Part shown: positions 23,067 through 34,249 of the stretch, piece by piece
Layout of the letters: each line of letters starts with the position of its first letter
Numbering within the stretch: the first letter of the stretch is position 1
Source: Staphylotrichum longicolle
Taxonomy: Eukaryota; Ascomycota; Sordariomycetes; Sordariales; Chaetomiaceae
Length of the DNA: 64,000 nucleotides
Direction of reading: 5' to 3'
NCBI GenBank assembly: GCA_019096155.1
Contig: JAHCVI010000001.1
Span: forward strand, 10,726,001-10,790,000
The notes under the pieces: generated by a model
What the model was told of the DNA's origin: nothing
Databases searched by the model: none
The model's input: only the letters and a program-made list of their open reading frames with translations
Translations under genes and position numbers: made by a program

Positions 23067-24950
23067 TCTGACTTGCGCCTCACAAGGATAATTCCGCGCC
23101 TGTCTCCTCTGCTCTGCAAGATCCCTAGACTGTCCTTGAAAACCCAGAAACGACTGAACGCAACAGGCCAGCCGTCGGCCGAAGTCGTGGGTTCAACCCA
23201 GTGATCGCTCGGAGCACGAAAGGGGGCCTAATCGTTGTGACCCTTGGAGTCGCGTGTGAGCGTGTGAAAACTCGCACCGGATCCAGGCCCAAGACGAAGT
23301 TGAGAGAATGACGGGGCGTCTCTCGGATCGAGGCCAGCGTCCAAGTGGCGACGGCGTGGAGACGTAAGGCAAAAGCAGCACTGCTGTCTGTAAAAGAAAG
23401 GAGCTTGGGGTATCGCTGTGTCGATGACCGCCAAGGAAAGAAAGGAAAGTCACACCTGGAAAAGGAACGTGGTTGAAGGTCAAGAAACGAACAAGAAGGG
23501 ACGAGATGACAGCATTTTGGGAGGAGACAGGGACAGACAGAAAGAAAGGGGGACAAGGTTCGGCAGAAACAGTTCAAAGGGTGCTTGGCGCGAAGTGTTT
23601 CGAACAGGCCCCATCCTCGTCCGCGTTGACGTCGCCTCGGACGAGGAGACGAACGAGTCGGTTTGGGGATCCACGTCGTTCTAGACGCCCACATTGGGCC
23701 CGCGGCGACCCTGTCTGGGAGGCAGTCTCATGCGGGTCTCGACAAGCAGATTCTGGGCTGATGAGGCTCAATGCCACGCGGGAGAACCCCTGTCTGCAAC
23801 TTGGGACGTTGAGCGTGTGTGTGGTGGTGGCGGGGCGGGCCCCACGCCGCAAGGGGGCGTGAGACGGACCCCAGACGGCTTGTGTCAGAGGTCGGCCCAA
23901 GCGAAACAGGCCGCTGCGTGAGCGGCGCAGGGGAGCCCGGCTTGCAACAAAACCCAGCACGGCCCCCGCGAGGGGTTGGAATTGAAGTTGGGCTGATGAA
24001 GGACTGCAATGAAATCGCAGCCCTGTTGATAGTTCTCATGCAGACTGTGCCTAGTTGTGGTTAAGCGGCCCGGGTTTTCGCAAGAGAAGCTGTGTGCGTC
24101 GTCAGACCCTGCTCCGTGCAAAACACCGTTTAGCCACGGAGCTGTTTCTCCACAGAGAGAGAGAGAGAGAGAAAAGGAGGGAAAAGATCGACCAGTAGCG
24201 ATGCAGTCAATCGAGATGAATCACATTCTGTGATGAACTGGGGTGGTGGTGATGGATGACTCGGAGACGGTCTCTCGAAGCGAACCATGGGGCCCACCAG
24301 TGGGTGCAGGGCGCCTCATGAGACCCGCTGCACCCCAGGTTCAGGCCGTCACAATATGGCCAAGCACGAACCGGAGCTTTTTGTCTGGTCCTGGACGACT
24401 GCCGTGGGGTTGCATCCGGGCTGCGCTGCCGGGGCAGGGAACGCAATGAGATGATATTTTTGGCAGGTGGGAGAAGAAATCGCAGAGACAGAGCCTTCAA
24501 CGAAATGATGGTGCTGCGAGGTCTTTACTTGGTCGGACCTTGTATTTTGAATTATGTAAGCGAAAAAAGACCTGGATCAGGGGGTCAGGGTTCCTGAGAC
24601 TTTTGCTCTGAGTCGCTCTCACTGCAACTCCCAAAGCTGCTTGGTAGGGTTCAACATCTCATCATGAATCTGACACCACCTTGCCTCGAATTCATCAGCA
24701 GCCCGCATCAGAGGGTCATTGTCAGTTTGAGCAGTCTTCATATTACAGTCATCGTTTACGTTGCTCCGCTAAGTTCTAAGGTAGATACCTCTGTCCAAAA
24801 CAAGACTCCAATTTTCAAAGTTTACCCCGTGCTATTTTTCGGAACCTCCATCTTGCTGCGTTCAGTTTTCACCTTGAAGTTCACACCCAGAGAAACCCCG
24901 CCATCAATCAGCAACCCCAAACACCAAATGCCAACTCACCATCTAAAGAT
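23067..24950. other. Gene-poor 1.9-kb spacer with a GA microsatellite
   Basis: Only overlapping small ORFs without domains are found. A (GA)n tract lies at about 24153-24172. The right-hand part (about 24540-24960) is visibly more AT-rich than the neighbouring coding DNA. Confidence 0.45.
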
Positions 24951-25658
24951 TTAACCACTCAGGCTACCCGGCTGATCGAGGGCTTCTTGGCTCTCGCCGT
25001 ACTCAGTCTGTCCAGAGTCCTCCGAGTACGTCTCTGAACCCTCGGGAATCGGCACCATGGCCGATTTGGTCCTTCACATAAATCGGTTAGCATTGTGTAC
25101 CCCGAGCAAATGGCCGAGGCAGGGAGATACCAAAGGTGAATGGCCGTCTTCCAGTCGAGGCCCTCAATACAGCCGCCCTTAACCGAGACGACATTTTTGC
25201 CCTTTGACGACGAGAAACCGAGTTAGCAGACTTGGAACGAATTAGTCGAATGCTCTCTTAACTCACAGGAGTGGTGTGGATCAGCCTAGTCCCGCATTGT
25301 TTGCAAAAGTAACTGTAGGTGGGTTGAATCAGAGCCTGGTTCCAGCTGGCCCGCTGTCCCGTTGCCTCAGAACATACCAAAACATCATGTGGCCGGTAGA
25401 GGTCGCTCTCCTACCACACACAACAACCACGCCGTCAGACCCACTGTTGCGACGCCGGGCGGACATGCGGGCGTGCACTCACTTGTAGCAGCTCAACAGT
25501 TCGGCATCCGGCAGGGGAAACCGAGGGAAGATGGCCGAGGTCCCAAAGGCCGAGCTCGTCTGCCGCTGGCAGTCGTGACAGTGGCAGATGTACAAGGCCA
25601 GTGGCTTCGGGGTCGGTGTCTTGAAGCTCACAGCCCCGCACTGGCAGCTGGCGTCCAT
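24951..25658 (-). CDS. GFA/CENP-V-type zinc protein (glutathione-dependent formaldehyde-activating enzyme family)
   Basis: This 148-residue gene is hidden in five short exons: 25483-25658, 25378-25410, 25267-25312, 25131-25201 and 24951-25071. Each junction keeps frame and rebuilds a complete GFA domain. The start MDASCQCGAVSFKTP carries the CxC pair (C5, C7). CHCHDCQR supplies C25, C27 and C30, and YFCKQCGTRL supplies C73 and C76, so all the usual zinc ligands are present. The conserved VKGGCIEGLDWK and MVPIPEG segments follow. Introns are 72, 65, 65 and 59 nt, and two of them end in AAG. The family is named after S-hydroxymethylglutathione formation from formaldehyde, but most fungal members are of unknown substrate. 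It is therefore annotated at family level only. Confidence 0.9.
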
Positions 25659-26440
25659 CTTTGCTTGTCTGCCCACTTTCAAACGACCGGATTCATTCAA
25701 CGCTCCGCCAAAAACTGCACCAGAGCAACCGGTTCGCGTTGGTTTCCACTGGCAGCAACAGGGCGCACGCTCGTTGGTGCCGTGCTCAGCCAGGTCACGT
25801 CACGTCGGGCTCGCAAGCGAGAACAAGAATCGTATTTCGAGGCCAGCCGAGCTGATTGGCCAGTAGAGAGGAGAGCAACGAACGGCCGCCAATGGATGCG
25901 ATTGATACCTGAGAGAGAGAGGAAGCGAGTCCTCAGGCCGACGAGTCCCAGGCAGCAGCGGCCCTGAAGATAAATACCCCTTACCCCTAAGGCCTGTGAC
26001 TCTCCAGCCCAGTGACGTGACTCACAGCGGCCTGAGGTGCCAGGGCAGCCAGTCAGTCATCAGCCTGGAAACGCGTGGTCACATGACTACCCGTCACTCA
26101 TTCAGACGAATCATTCAGCCTGGTTCCAGGTTGTTCATGCTTGCTTGCCTGCATTCGTGTTTTCGGGCGGGAAGCGCCGCCTGTGCCGGGGCGATGCTGA
26201 CCCGCCATGCAGTCGGCCTGCATTCCAGCCATGCATTGATAGTGGCAGGCTGGCAGCCCTTTTTTTTACTCACCTTCCTGAAGCAGAACAGCGCTGCCGT
26301 AGCCCGGCCTGGACCGATCCGATGTTGCACCGAGGACTCCGCTTCCTCAGGGTATCGCCGGCCGGCCCCTCCGATCCTGGCTCCGAAAAGGCCGACACTC
26401 TTACAGTCGATGCACAGTAGTACTCCGTAGTTGCAGTGAC
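25659..26440. promoter_or_regulatory. Upstream region of the GFA gene / 3' flank of the HET gene
   Basis: This is a 782-base spacer. It contains one TGACGTGACTCA word at about 26011-26022, which overlaps bZIP (CRE/AP-1-like) half sites and could regulate the GFA gene. Nothing else is supported. Confidence 0.4.
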
Positions 26441-29400
26441 TCAACGGATCTCAAACGCGCACACCCCGTGCTCTCCCACCTTCCTCCCCATCCGCGGGTC
26501 CAGCTCGTCACCCCTCGACGGCGTCAGCGTCAGCGACCCATCCCCGGCCCGCCTAAACGTCCCCTCGGCCAGCAACCCGGCCTCCTCCACCGCCTCGCCC
26601 TGCATCAGCCCGGGCACAAAACACTCCCCGACCAGCCTCCACCACCTCTCCCCCCCTCCCGGACCCTCGCACTCCCTCAGCACAAACGGCACCACCCCGC
26701 CAAACAACACCACCACCGCGTCCCCCTCCCTCGCCGCCGCGGGGCCCAGCCCGACCTTCCCGTCGGCCAGCACCATGACCCGCCGCCCGGCCAGCGCGTT
26801 CACCGCGCACAGCGCCCGCTCCCGCACGTACACCGACGTCCCTTCCTCGTACAGCGCTTTCCAGATCCCACCTCCCGGCGCCGCCTCCTCCGCCTCCTCC
26901 GCCTCCTTCGTCTTCGTCGAAGAAGAAGCGTGCTGCTGCCGCCACGACGCCCGCTCCCGCCAGTACAGCAGAAACTCGCCCAGGTGGTCCGTCTGCGCGC
27001 GCTCGCCCGTCAGCATCTCGACGCCGGCGCGCATGCCGTATTTCCCCGGCTGCGCCGTCACCGCGGCGGCGGTGGCCGAAACGTGCTGGGCCTGGGCGGC
27101 CGGGTCGCGGAAGCCGAAGAGGGTGAATTTCTCGAGCGTGGCGCTCCACGACGCGCGGAACTGGCGGTGCTCGGCGTTGAGCTCGGCGAAGAGGGTTTGC
27201 AGGGCTCGGCGGTGGGTTGTATTTGTATTTGTGATGGAGGAGGAGGAGGAGGTGAGGGTTTGGGAGGAGGAGAGGTTGGGGTTTGGAGGGAGGGGCTCGC
27301 TGGTGGAGGTGACGGTCGTGCAGAGGAGGCCGGTGAGGTGCAGGGCGTCCGGGTCGGAGGAGTTGGAAAGGGGGGTGGGGATGAAGAGCTCGCCGCCGTT
27401 GGCGTAGTAGCCTTGCTCGTCCCGCAGGGCGAGGGGCTCGGCGGGGAGGGCTTCGTGCCATCTGGGCACCCACGAGGGGTAGGACGGGTCGAGGTCGGGG
27501 CCGTGCTGCACGGCGCTGAGGAGGCGCAGGTGCTGGTCCTGTTCGAGGATGCGCCGGGCGGCTTGGGTGTAGACGGAGCGGAGGTCTTGGTCGTAGTTGG
27601 GGGTTACCAGCGGGTTCGCGTCGGGGTCGTTGCCCGCGAAGGGCATGCCGAGGAGGGCGTAGATGCGGTCGCGTGCGTCGGTCGAGTCGAAGCGGCCCAT
27701 GGTCGTGCCCAGGACGACCGACAGGTCGAGCTTGGAGAAGGGCGAGATGCCGCTCCGCTTGGCGAGCGGGAGGACGTAGATGAGGAAGGCGTTGTAAGCC
27801 GCCGTGATGGGCGCGCCGTGGTGGAAGTCCCAGCCGCTGCTCATCATCCACGCCGCGCAGATTCCGATTAAGCCCCATGATATGTGGTGATGGCCCCAGA
27901 GCACGACGGCCGACCTTCCGAGGGCCAGTTCCTGGATGATCCAGAACCTGCGGAAGTAGTTGATCTCAAACAGGGCGCGAAGTGCCTCCCAGGCCTCTCG
28001 TGTAACGGCAGCGCGGATAGGAGCGAGCTCCTCGTCGCTCATGGGCTCTAGGCGGCTGGCGTAGCTGGCGAACGCCAGCCTGTCGCCGTCTGGGCGCCAG
28101 GCACGGACAATGTCGCAGACGGCAGTGAAGGCCGTGCCAGCGTGGTGATGTTCGTCAAGACCGAGCCACACAAGAACGCGCTCCGCGTTCAGGTAGATGC
28201 TGCGCATGATCGAGACCTGCTGTCCGCGCTCGGGTATGTCTTGTTGGTTGATGCACACCGAGTCAGCCCACACGTGCCGAGGCCGACTTGCATGGCGCAG
28301 CTTCCTGAGAGCGTTCTGGAGATTCCGCGGGATCGAAACCTGAGAGTTGTTGCAGTGCAGCAGGGCCGAGTCGGCCGGGTCACCCCAGGTGTAGGATATC
28401 GCCTCGTAAGTGGGCTTGTCGTCGAGCGACACGACCTGCAGTCGGGTCTGGAGCTCGTCTTCTTCGGCTGAGGCGGGCTCGATGACGAGGATCCGGATGC
28501 TGTTGTTCCCAGGAAGCGGCGAGTACACGGGATCATCACCCGCCTCGTTGTCAAGAGTCAGTCTTGCCAGTTCTGTCTCTGGCCGCTCCTCTCCCTCCTC
28601 GACTCTTGCGTTCAAGACGTCATCAAAGCTGCATCGTTCCACGGCATCGCCTGCCTGCAAGAAGATGGCCCTGGCGAGATGATCTGCCTCTGGCCATGTC
28701 TCTGGCGTGTTCTCGTCCCCCTCTTCCCCATCCGTTTTGGCCCACGGCTTTGCGTCTGACGCCTCCATACGATAGGGCCCAATAGTGTGGTCCTCGAGCG
28801 CAATCCGTGGCACCAATCGTTCTTCGCATTGGCCCAGGGCCAGCACTGCAACCAGCCGGCCTCGTCTCTCACCAGCTTCATCCTGCGGCGTGATGGTCGC
28901 TATACTTCCTTCACGGAACCACATCGAGAACCTCCAGGTGTGGCCTTCAGGGGTCAGAGTCTGCTCGTGCCCATCGACCGAAAACTTGAGCGTCGTCTTG
29001 GGCGCAATCCATACCGGGTATACAAAAGTATCCACTGGGAAGAAGTGGCAAATGTCGGAAGATTCGTCCTCCGAGGCCCTCAGCGCCATCACGGTGGTGT
29101 TGGGAGGCTGGAACTCGCCAATCTCTTCGTCTGCCGCCTCCTTCAGCGAGTGGTACACATCCCAGAAGACGTGGTCGTAGACGCCGTAGACGTGCTGCCG
29201 GAAGGGACTGAAGAGCGGGCCCTCGCTATCATCCACGTCGGTTGGCGACCCCTCGGGAGGGTCAAGAAGGGTGAAATCCGTCTGCGACTTCCATACATCG
29301 TCATACCACCGCTCGTCTGGCGGCGTCTGGGCGATCCAGTTGCCAACCTCGCGGGTAACACTAGGGAAAATCTGTTCCAGAGATTGAGGTTCTGATCCAT

Positions 29401-29548
29401 CTTCGGCATCGCCGGCCACAAGACTGTCCGGGTCAATGAGCCAGAGACGGCGGAGAGTCGTTGAGACTTGCATCACTGCCGGCTTCTCTGAAAAATCGAT
29501 GGTGCGGAGGGGTAGGTCCCCTTTAGGGGACGGTGCGTTTAAATCCAT
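26441..29548 (-). CDS. HET-domain (heterokaryon incompatibility) protein with a long N-terminal extension
   Basis: This single-exon gene encodes 1035 residues. The HET domain begins with YEAISYTWGDP at about residue 381. Its other hallmarks are VWADSVCINQQDIPERGQQV and RFWIIQELALGRSAVVLWG. HET domains trigger regulated cell death when non-self is detected. The roughly 380 residues before the domain are unusual. They are acidic, with Trp-rich stretches (RWYDDVWKSQTDF; HTWRFSMWFREGS), and match no domain I recognise. After the domain come the usual DARDRIYALLGM motif and a variable C-terminus ending in an enzyme-like tail (ERWWRLVGECFVPGLMQGEA), common in this family. The ATG at 29548 was used because the longer ORF starts with TTG. 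The frame is intact, in contrast to several neighbours. Confidence 0.92.
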   Translation of the reverse strand: MDLNAPSPKGDLPLRTIDFSEKPAVMQVSTTLRRLWLIDPDSLVAGDAEDGSEPQSLEQIFPSVTREVGNWIAQTPPDERWYDDVWKSQTDFTLLDPPEGSPTDVDDSEGPLFSPFRQHVYGVYDHVFWDVYHSLKEAADEEIGEFQPPNTTVMALRASEDESSDICHFFPVDTFVYPVWIAPKTTLKFSVDGHEQTLTPEGHTWRFSMWFREGSIATITPQDEAGERRGRLVAVLALGQCEERLVPRIALEDHTIGPYRMEASDAKPWAKTDGEEGDENTPETWPEADHLARAIFLQAGDAVERCSFDDVLNARVEEGEERPETELARLTLDNEAGDDPVYSPLPGNNSIRILVIEPASAEEDELQTRLQVVSLDDKPTYEAISYTWGDPADSALLHCNNSQVSIPRNLQNALRKLRHASRPRHVWADSVCINQQDIPERGQQVSIMRSIYLNAERVLVWLGLDEHHHAGTAFTAVCDIVRAWRPDGDRLAFASYASRLEPMSDEELAPIRAAVTREAWEALRALFEINYFRRFWIIQELALGRSAVVLWGHHHISWGLIGICAAWMMSSGWDFHHGAPITAAYNAFLIYVLPLAKRSGISPFSKLDLSVVLGTTMGRFDSTDARDRIYALLGMPFAGNDPDANPLVTPNYDQDLRSVYTQAARRILEQDQHLRLLSAVQHGPDLDPSYPSWVPRWHEALPAEPLALRDEQGYYANGGELFIPTPLSNSSDPDALHLTGLLCTTVTSTSEPLPPNPNLSSSQTLTSSSSSITNTNTTHRRALQTLFAELNAEHRQFRASWSATLEKFTLFGFRDPAAQAQHVSATAAAVTAQPGKYGMRAGVEMLTGERAQTDHLGEFLLYWRERASWRQQHASSSTKTKEAEEAEEAAPGGGIWKALYEEGTSVYVRERALCAVNALAGRRVMVLADGKVGLGPAAAREGDAVVVLFGGVVPFVLRECEGPGGGERWWRLVGECFVPGLMQGEAVEEAGLLAEGTFRRAGDGSLTLTPSRGDELDPRMGRKVGEHGVCAFEIR

Positions 29549-29986
29549 CACGAACTGGTCTTGTGTTCGCGGTGACCTCAAACAAGCGGTTCCTCAATGT
29601 CTCGTTAAAAGGCAGAAAAAGAAGGATAAACACGTTCAGGAGACATCAGGACGAAAAGCGGAGAGCAGCTTGGCTCGTTGCGGCCCGATGATTGGCATGG
29701 AGACATGTGGGCCCGGCGTAAGCTGATGTTGGACGGGAGAGGGATCTTCACTTCAGTCCCTGGACTTTCACGTTTGGATGGACGATGCAGAGATGGTGCT
29801 GACCAGGTAGGATGACCTCTCGGTAGCGTGAGGCAAGGAAATATATTAGTGGCAGTGTTGCCAAGTCTCGCATGTCAAGCATGCTTCTATGTATCCGGGT
29901 ATACAAATCGCAAAGATGCAACGCCCAGGAACCCAAACAAAGCCAAAACTCCAGGGCCCAATGCAAATGCCAAACTATCCGAAAAT
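29549..29986. other. Intergenic region, no gene supported
   Basis: This 438-base spacer separates the HET gene start from the acyltransferase stop on the same strand. No regulatory motif is recognised. Confidence 0.4.
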
Positions 29987-31528
29987 TCACGCCGCCGTTG
30001 AGTACCCCTGACTCCTCGGGCTCGGCTCCGAATCGTCTAGGCACAACACTTCCAGCTTCCTGGCGAGGCTGACAACCTGGTTGTCGACCCCCCGCCAAAA
30101 CAGGTCCGCTGCCCAGATGACGAGCGGCGCTAGGAGCCAGAGCCCGACGAACCACCCGACCGTGATCTGCGTCATCGTCTCGATCCCGACGAAACCCTTG
30201 ACTCCCGTCGCCGGCAACGCCGGCTTGTATTCCGGGGTCCCAGGCTCCCCGACCGCGCCGATGATGGGGTGGCCGAGCAGCCAGTCCCTGAACAGCTCCT
30301 CCACGGGGCCGTGGCAGATGTACACGGCGTAGCTGATGCGCCCGCAGTACTGCGCGAACGGGCTCTCGAAGAGGCGGCGCAGGAACCCCAGCTCGCCCAC
30401 CGCCCAGACGGTGGCCACGGCCGACAGGCCGAACCAGAACTTCTGCGGCGCGAGGGCGTCCATCTTGGCGAACGGCATGGGCGTCTGCGCCAAAAAGTAC
30501 CGGATCCCGGGCGTCTTCTCAGCTTCCGAGTTGGGCCACCCTCCGATGAAGAGACTGAGCAGGACGAGCCCCAACTGAAACGCCTTCAGCACCCACCCGC
30601 ACGCCGATGCCCTCACCTCGTGCGTCTCCGAGGCCCCCTCCCACTCCTTCGCCCTCGCCGCCCGCAGCACATAGACCTCGGCCAGAAACAAGCCCGCCAG
30701 GAACTCAAACCCCGCCCACTTCCCGCACGCCAGGCAATACCCCATCAGGCCCAGCACCGCCGCCATCCTCACGCCCAACCGCACCCGCGACAGCATCAGC
30801 AGCACCATGAACAGCAGCATCGAGTGCGCAAACTCGATGGGGATCGTCCACAGGTGCACGTCGTACGCGGGGCGCAGGTCCCGGTCCCACTCCCACGGCC
30901 ACGCGAGCTGGTGGAACACGGCGCCCTTCCACTTCCACAGCTCCTCGGCGAGCGTCTCCTGCGCCCGGCCCAGCCAGCCCGCCTGCCGCATGCACAGGAT
31001 CAGAAAGGTCGACACCACGCAGGGGCCGAACAACCGGAACGCGCGGCGGAACGTCGACGACGCCAGCGCCGCGTAGCACTTTTCCGGCTCGCGCGCGTGC
31101 AGCGCCCGCACGGGCTTGTAGGACAGGACGAAGCCCGAGATGACGAAGAAGATGTGCACCATCGGCCGGCCGGAGAAGACGGCGCGCGTGAGGGGCAGCT
31201 GCAGCCACGAGGACGGGCGGCGCTCCGGGTCGAGGCCGTAGGACGGCGTCAGCGCGCTAAAGTTGTTCTCGGTGTAGTGGCAGAAGAACACAATGACGGC
31301 GGCGACGCCGCGCAGGCCGTCGAGGTACGACGTCGGGTGCAGGCGCCATGTCGGGCGGTGCTCGGGGAAGACGACGTCGGCGACGAAGCTGGGGAGCAGG
31401 GCGCGCAGGACGCGCAGGACGTGCGTCAGGGGCTGCCGGGCCGGGAGGGGGACGAGGTGGTGGTGGTGGTGGTGGTGCGAGATGGAGCCCGTGCTCGGCG
31501 TCGAGCGGCGGTGGCCTGGGGCGAGCAT
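29987..31528 (-). CDS. Acyltransferase-3 family integral membrane protein
   Basis: This intact 513-residue frame belongs to the acyltransferase 3 (OafA/NodX-like) family, which moves acyl groups onto sugars, lipids or secondary metabolites in membranes. The N-terminus has a seven-histidine run (residues about 18-24). The family block then appears: LDGLRGVAAVIVFFCHYTEN, with the catalytic-type His after FFC, and GRPMVHIFFVISGFVLSYKP. About ten hydrophobic segments follow, with RISYAVYICHGPVEELFRDW near the end, the usual final family motif. The upstream extension of the ORF contains no ATG, so 31528 is the start. The substrate cannot be deduced. No biosynthetic cluster genes are adjacent. Confidence 0.9.
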   Translation of the reverse strand: MLAPGHRRSTPSTGSISHHHHHHHLVPLPARQPLTHVLRVLRALLPSFVADVVFPEHRPTWRLHPTSYLDGLRGVAAVIVFFCHYTENNFSALTPSYGLDPERRPSSWLQLPLTRAVFSGRPMVHIFFVISGFVLSYKPVRALHAREPEKCYAALASSTFRRAFRLFGPCVVSTFLILCMRQAGWLGRAQETLAEELWKWKGAVFHQLAWPWEWDRDLRPAYDVHLWTIPIEFAHSMLLFMVLLMLSRVRLGVRMAAVLGLMGYCLACGKWAGFEFLAGLFLAEVYVLRAARAKEWEGASETHEVRASACGWVLKAFQLGLVLLSLFIGGWPNSEAEKTPGIRYFLAQTPMPFAKMDALAPQKFWFGLSAVATVWAVGELGFLRRLFESPFAQYCGRISYAVYICHGPVEELFRDWLLGHPIIGAVGEPGTPEYKPALPATGVKGFVGIETMTQITVGWFVGLWLLAPLVIWAADLFWRGVDNQVVSLARKLEVLCLDDSEPSPRSQGYSTAA

Positions 31529-34249
31529 GTTTGCGTTCTCTTTTGGTATGTATCTGCGGCCCGGCTTGCGGGGAAGCGCGAACCTGAGAAGCTGGAAAGC
31601 CGGTTCGGGAGGTGGTTGAGGCGAGGCGGAGGAGCTTAGGGCATTGGCGGTGGTTGTTCTGGGAAAGGGAGTTAGAAGCTGGGTATGTGTTGTAAAGGGG
31701 GTTGTGCATGGTCTGAATGCAGATCGATTTCCCAAACCTCGCGTCGGGTCGGGGGGGGGGAAGGGGGGAAGAGCAAGTTTTGAGATGGCAGACACCCCCA
31801 ACCAGAGCTCGAGCGTTCTGCGTTTCGAGATGCGGCCCCAGTCTGGGATCGACGTCTGTTGATGGGGTGCCTCGTCTTCTTGATGGGGTCCTTACGAATT
31901 GCTACGTAGATCTTGCAGGGACTGCCCGAGACCGTCCTTCTACGGGGCCAAAGTTGCGAGCAATGCGCGCGCGGCGAGATCGTCGAGGAAAGGAGGTCAG
32001 GGTTGAGAAGGGTCGAGTAGTGGCGCCCTTAGAATTCCATGTCTCTCAACAACGGGGGCAGTTGGCCCTCTTTTGAACCCTACCCCTTTGCTCAATGTTT
32101 CTTCAGCTTTCACGACTCGTATTGGCGACCTTACCGCACCATTATGACGCCGCAGAGGCGCTGTCGTATCTGAAGAGCTTCGTACGGCATTACCGGTGGA
32201 GTCCTCCTTGCGACAGCTAATAGTCTTTGCCAGCTGGACGCTGTGAGTCTATCGAACCCCCCATGGGAGAATTGGCGAATGGTGGAAGAGGGTACAGCCT
32301 GGATCTGGACGGCCTGGACCGCCGCTTGCCCAAGGTTGGAGGAGTCCATCTCCGCGTTGGGGCTGAGAGTGGAGCAGGCACGTTTGCCGAAGGAGCGCCT
32401 GCCGCCCAGACTGCCGGGCCATTGAAGAGCAATTGCGTGATGGACGGGCATCAGGGGAATTTGATTCCCGGATTCTGGCCCGTCATGTTGCGTACTGCCG
32501 AATAGTTCCGTCGTATCGATTGAATGCCGTGGAACTGGATACATGATGGAGAAAAATCCATATCCTCAGCTAATTGTTGCAGGCGCTAGTTGGGGCTAGC
32601 GATTTCTGACTCGAAGCTGAGATGGTGGTGAGACCCCGAGTTTCGAGTTTTGGGGTTCAGATCCGGGGTCCCAGTGCTCGGCAATGCAGGAACACACCAG
32701 TGTCTAACCGCATTTGGTTGGGGGCTGGAATAATTGCTCCACGCAATAGCTCGCGAGTTCAGGGCGGGAAATATTCTGGAACACCATGCACCTCGTTTGC
32801 TCGCTGCTTGGACCGATGAGTCTGGCATAGACCACCAAAGATGGATTGCAGTACAATGAGGATAGTTATATCCAGACCAGAGGAAGCGGAGAGAGAGAGA
32901 TGTTGTCGCGTGTTTCGGCGATCTGCCGACTGGGCATGTTTCAGCTGTGTGTCTCAGCTTGGCTCACGTCATATGGTGGTATTGTCTCAGCTCAGCACTT
33001 CTTAAAACAACGACCGCATCCACAGTTGGCGATTGGGCCCTGAAGTTTAGACCTCGAAGGTACCAGGTAAACACATCCGCAGTGACATGCCACCCGGTGC
33101 TGGCCAGTCTGTCAACGCACAGCACGGCAGTCCATACCACTTCGCATCTCCTTTCAGACTTCATGTCTTCTTCACCTGCTCACACCACACTGTCTTCTCA
33201 GCATCCGTTCGCACCAAATCATTCCATCCCCCGTGTTGCCAGCGCTCTCAATTACTGCATTACGGGCCACAATATCCCAGAGCTTCTCCCACTACGCGAA
33301 GTGCTCGTCGTCGCGAAAGTCTCCAAACGCCACCTCGAGACGCACAAGTTGTATTCCATCCTGGAGCACCAACGACTTGGTAAACGCCCTCTGCGGCCGT
33401 CAAACCGTAATCTCCCGTGTGCCAATGACACATGCCTTTTATTAGAAGGGCAGCTGGGCTGTTTCGTGTTTCGGCTGCGATTGCAGAGCACTGACGACCG
33501 GCATGTCCCACCGTTTCACCTCCACACTGGAGGAAGTTGGGGCACAGGGTTTGGACTCATCAACCTGTTGTCCCAGCCGACCCTGGCGTAGATCCGGGGC
33601 TTCGAGCGAGATGAGGTGTTCACGGGATGTTAGGTGAAGCTCGGCAGGTGAGTCAAGGTGATCGAGGTATGTGGCTGTTGACGCCCATCCATCCACTTGA
33701 AGCGGCTGTCTCGAATCCCCAACTTGAAGAATCGCATGTCGCCATGGGTTCGGTCTCTCGGCCGGGGACAAAGTGTCGGAAAAGGAATGCCCGAGTTGGG
33801 AGATGCTCGTGGAATTTTGGTGACTCCTGTGGCTGGAGGAGGAATCGAAGAGTCCCGTGGAGAATGTCAATGTTTGGTGAAGCTGACCATGGTCAAGCAT
33901 GCCTCCTTCTTTGAAAAGGAGTCCTTGAGAACTCGGGACTGAAACTCGAGCCTGCGGGATTAACACGAGTCTCAAATCGACGCAGCAAGTCGCACGTCGC
34001 ATGCATCCGACTTAGTTTTTGCCCTCCGTCTGGAATGTAGCTCTGCTTAACCCACTGCGCCATACCCAATGCTCTTTGAGCAAGTTAGGTCTGTCGGTGG
34101 GGTTTGCGCTATGTCGTCTCGTTCGTAAAAGGGGTATCGTTGCTGAAAGCATTGCTCGGCGAAGGCGTCGGAAGCTGTATGCGCCAATAGTAGCTGTCGG
34201 AATCGCATGTACGAATCCCAAACAATCGAACGCCGCGTCGTTGCTCCAA
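31529..34249. other. Gene-poor 2.7-kb region
   Basis: This is the longest gene-free stretch in the window. ORFs on both strands (up to 214 codons) overlap each other and show no domain, codon bias or splice structure. I see no transposase, terminal repeats or tRNA. It may contain promoter sequence for the acyltransferase gene, the 3' flank of MED8, or decayed sequence. Confidence 0.4.

Noticed and set aside
23180..23230. GGGTTCAACCC resembling a tRNA B box
   Set aside because: No A box or anticodon arm at the right distance; probably chance.
23125..23694. 189-codon minus-strand ORF
   Set aside because: Low-complexity Arg/Ser/Pro sequence without homology features, and no ATG context or neighbouring exon to support it.
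30269..31639. 456-codon + strand ORF opposite the acyltransferase gene
   Set aside because: Arg/Gln/Glu-rich shadow of a GC-rich coding strand. The acyltransferase on the minus strand has clear family motifs.
32947..33591. 214-codon + strand ORF in the gene-poor region
   Set aside because: Overlapped by ORFs on the other strand, no domain, no promoter or splice signals, and composition like the surrounding non-coding DNA.
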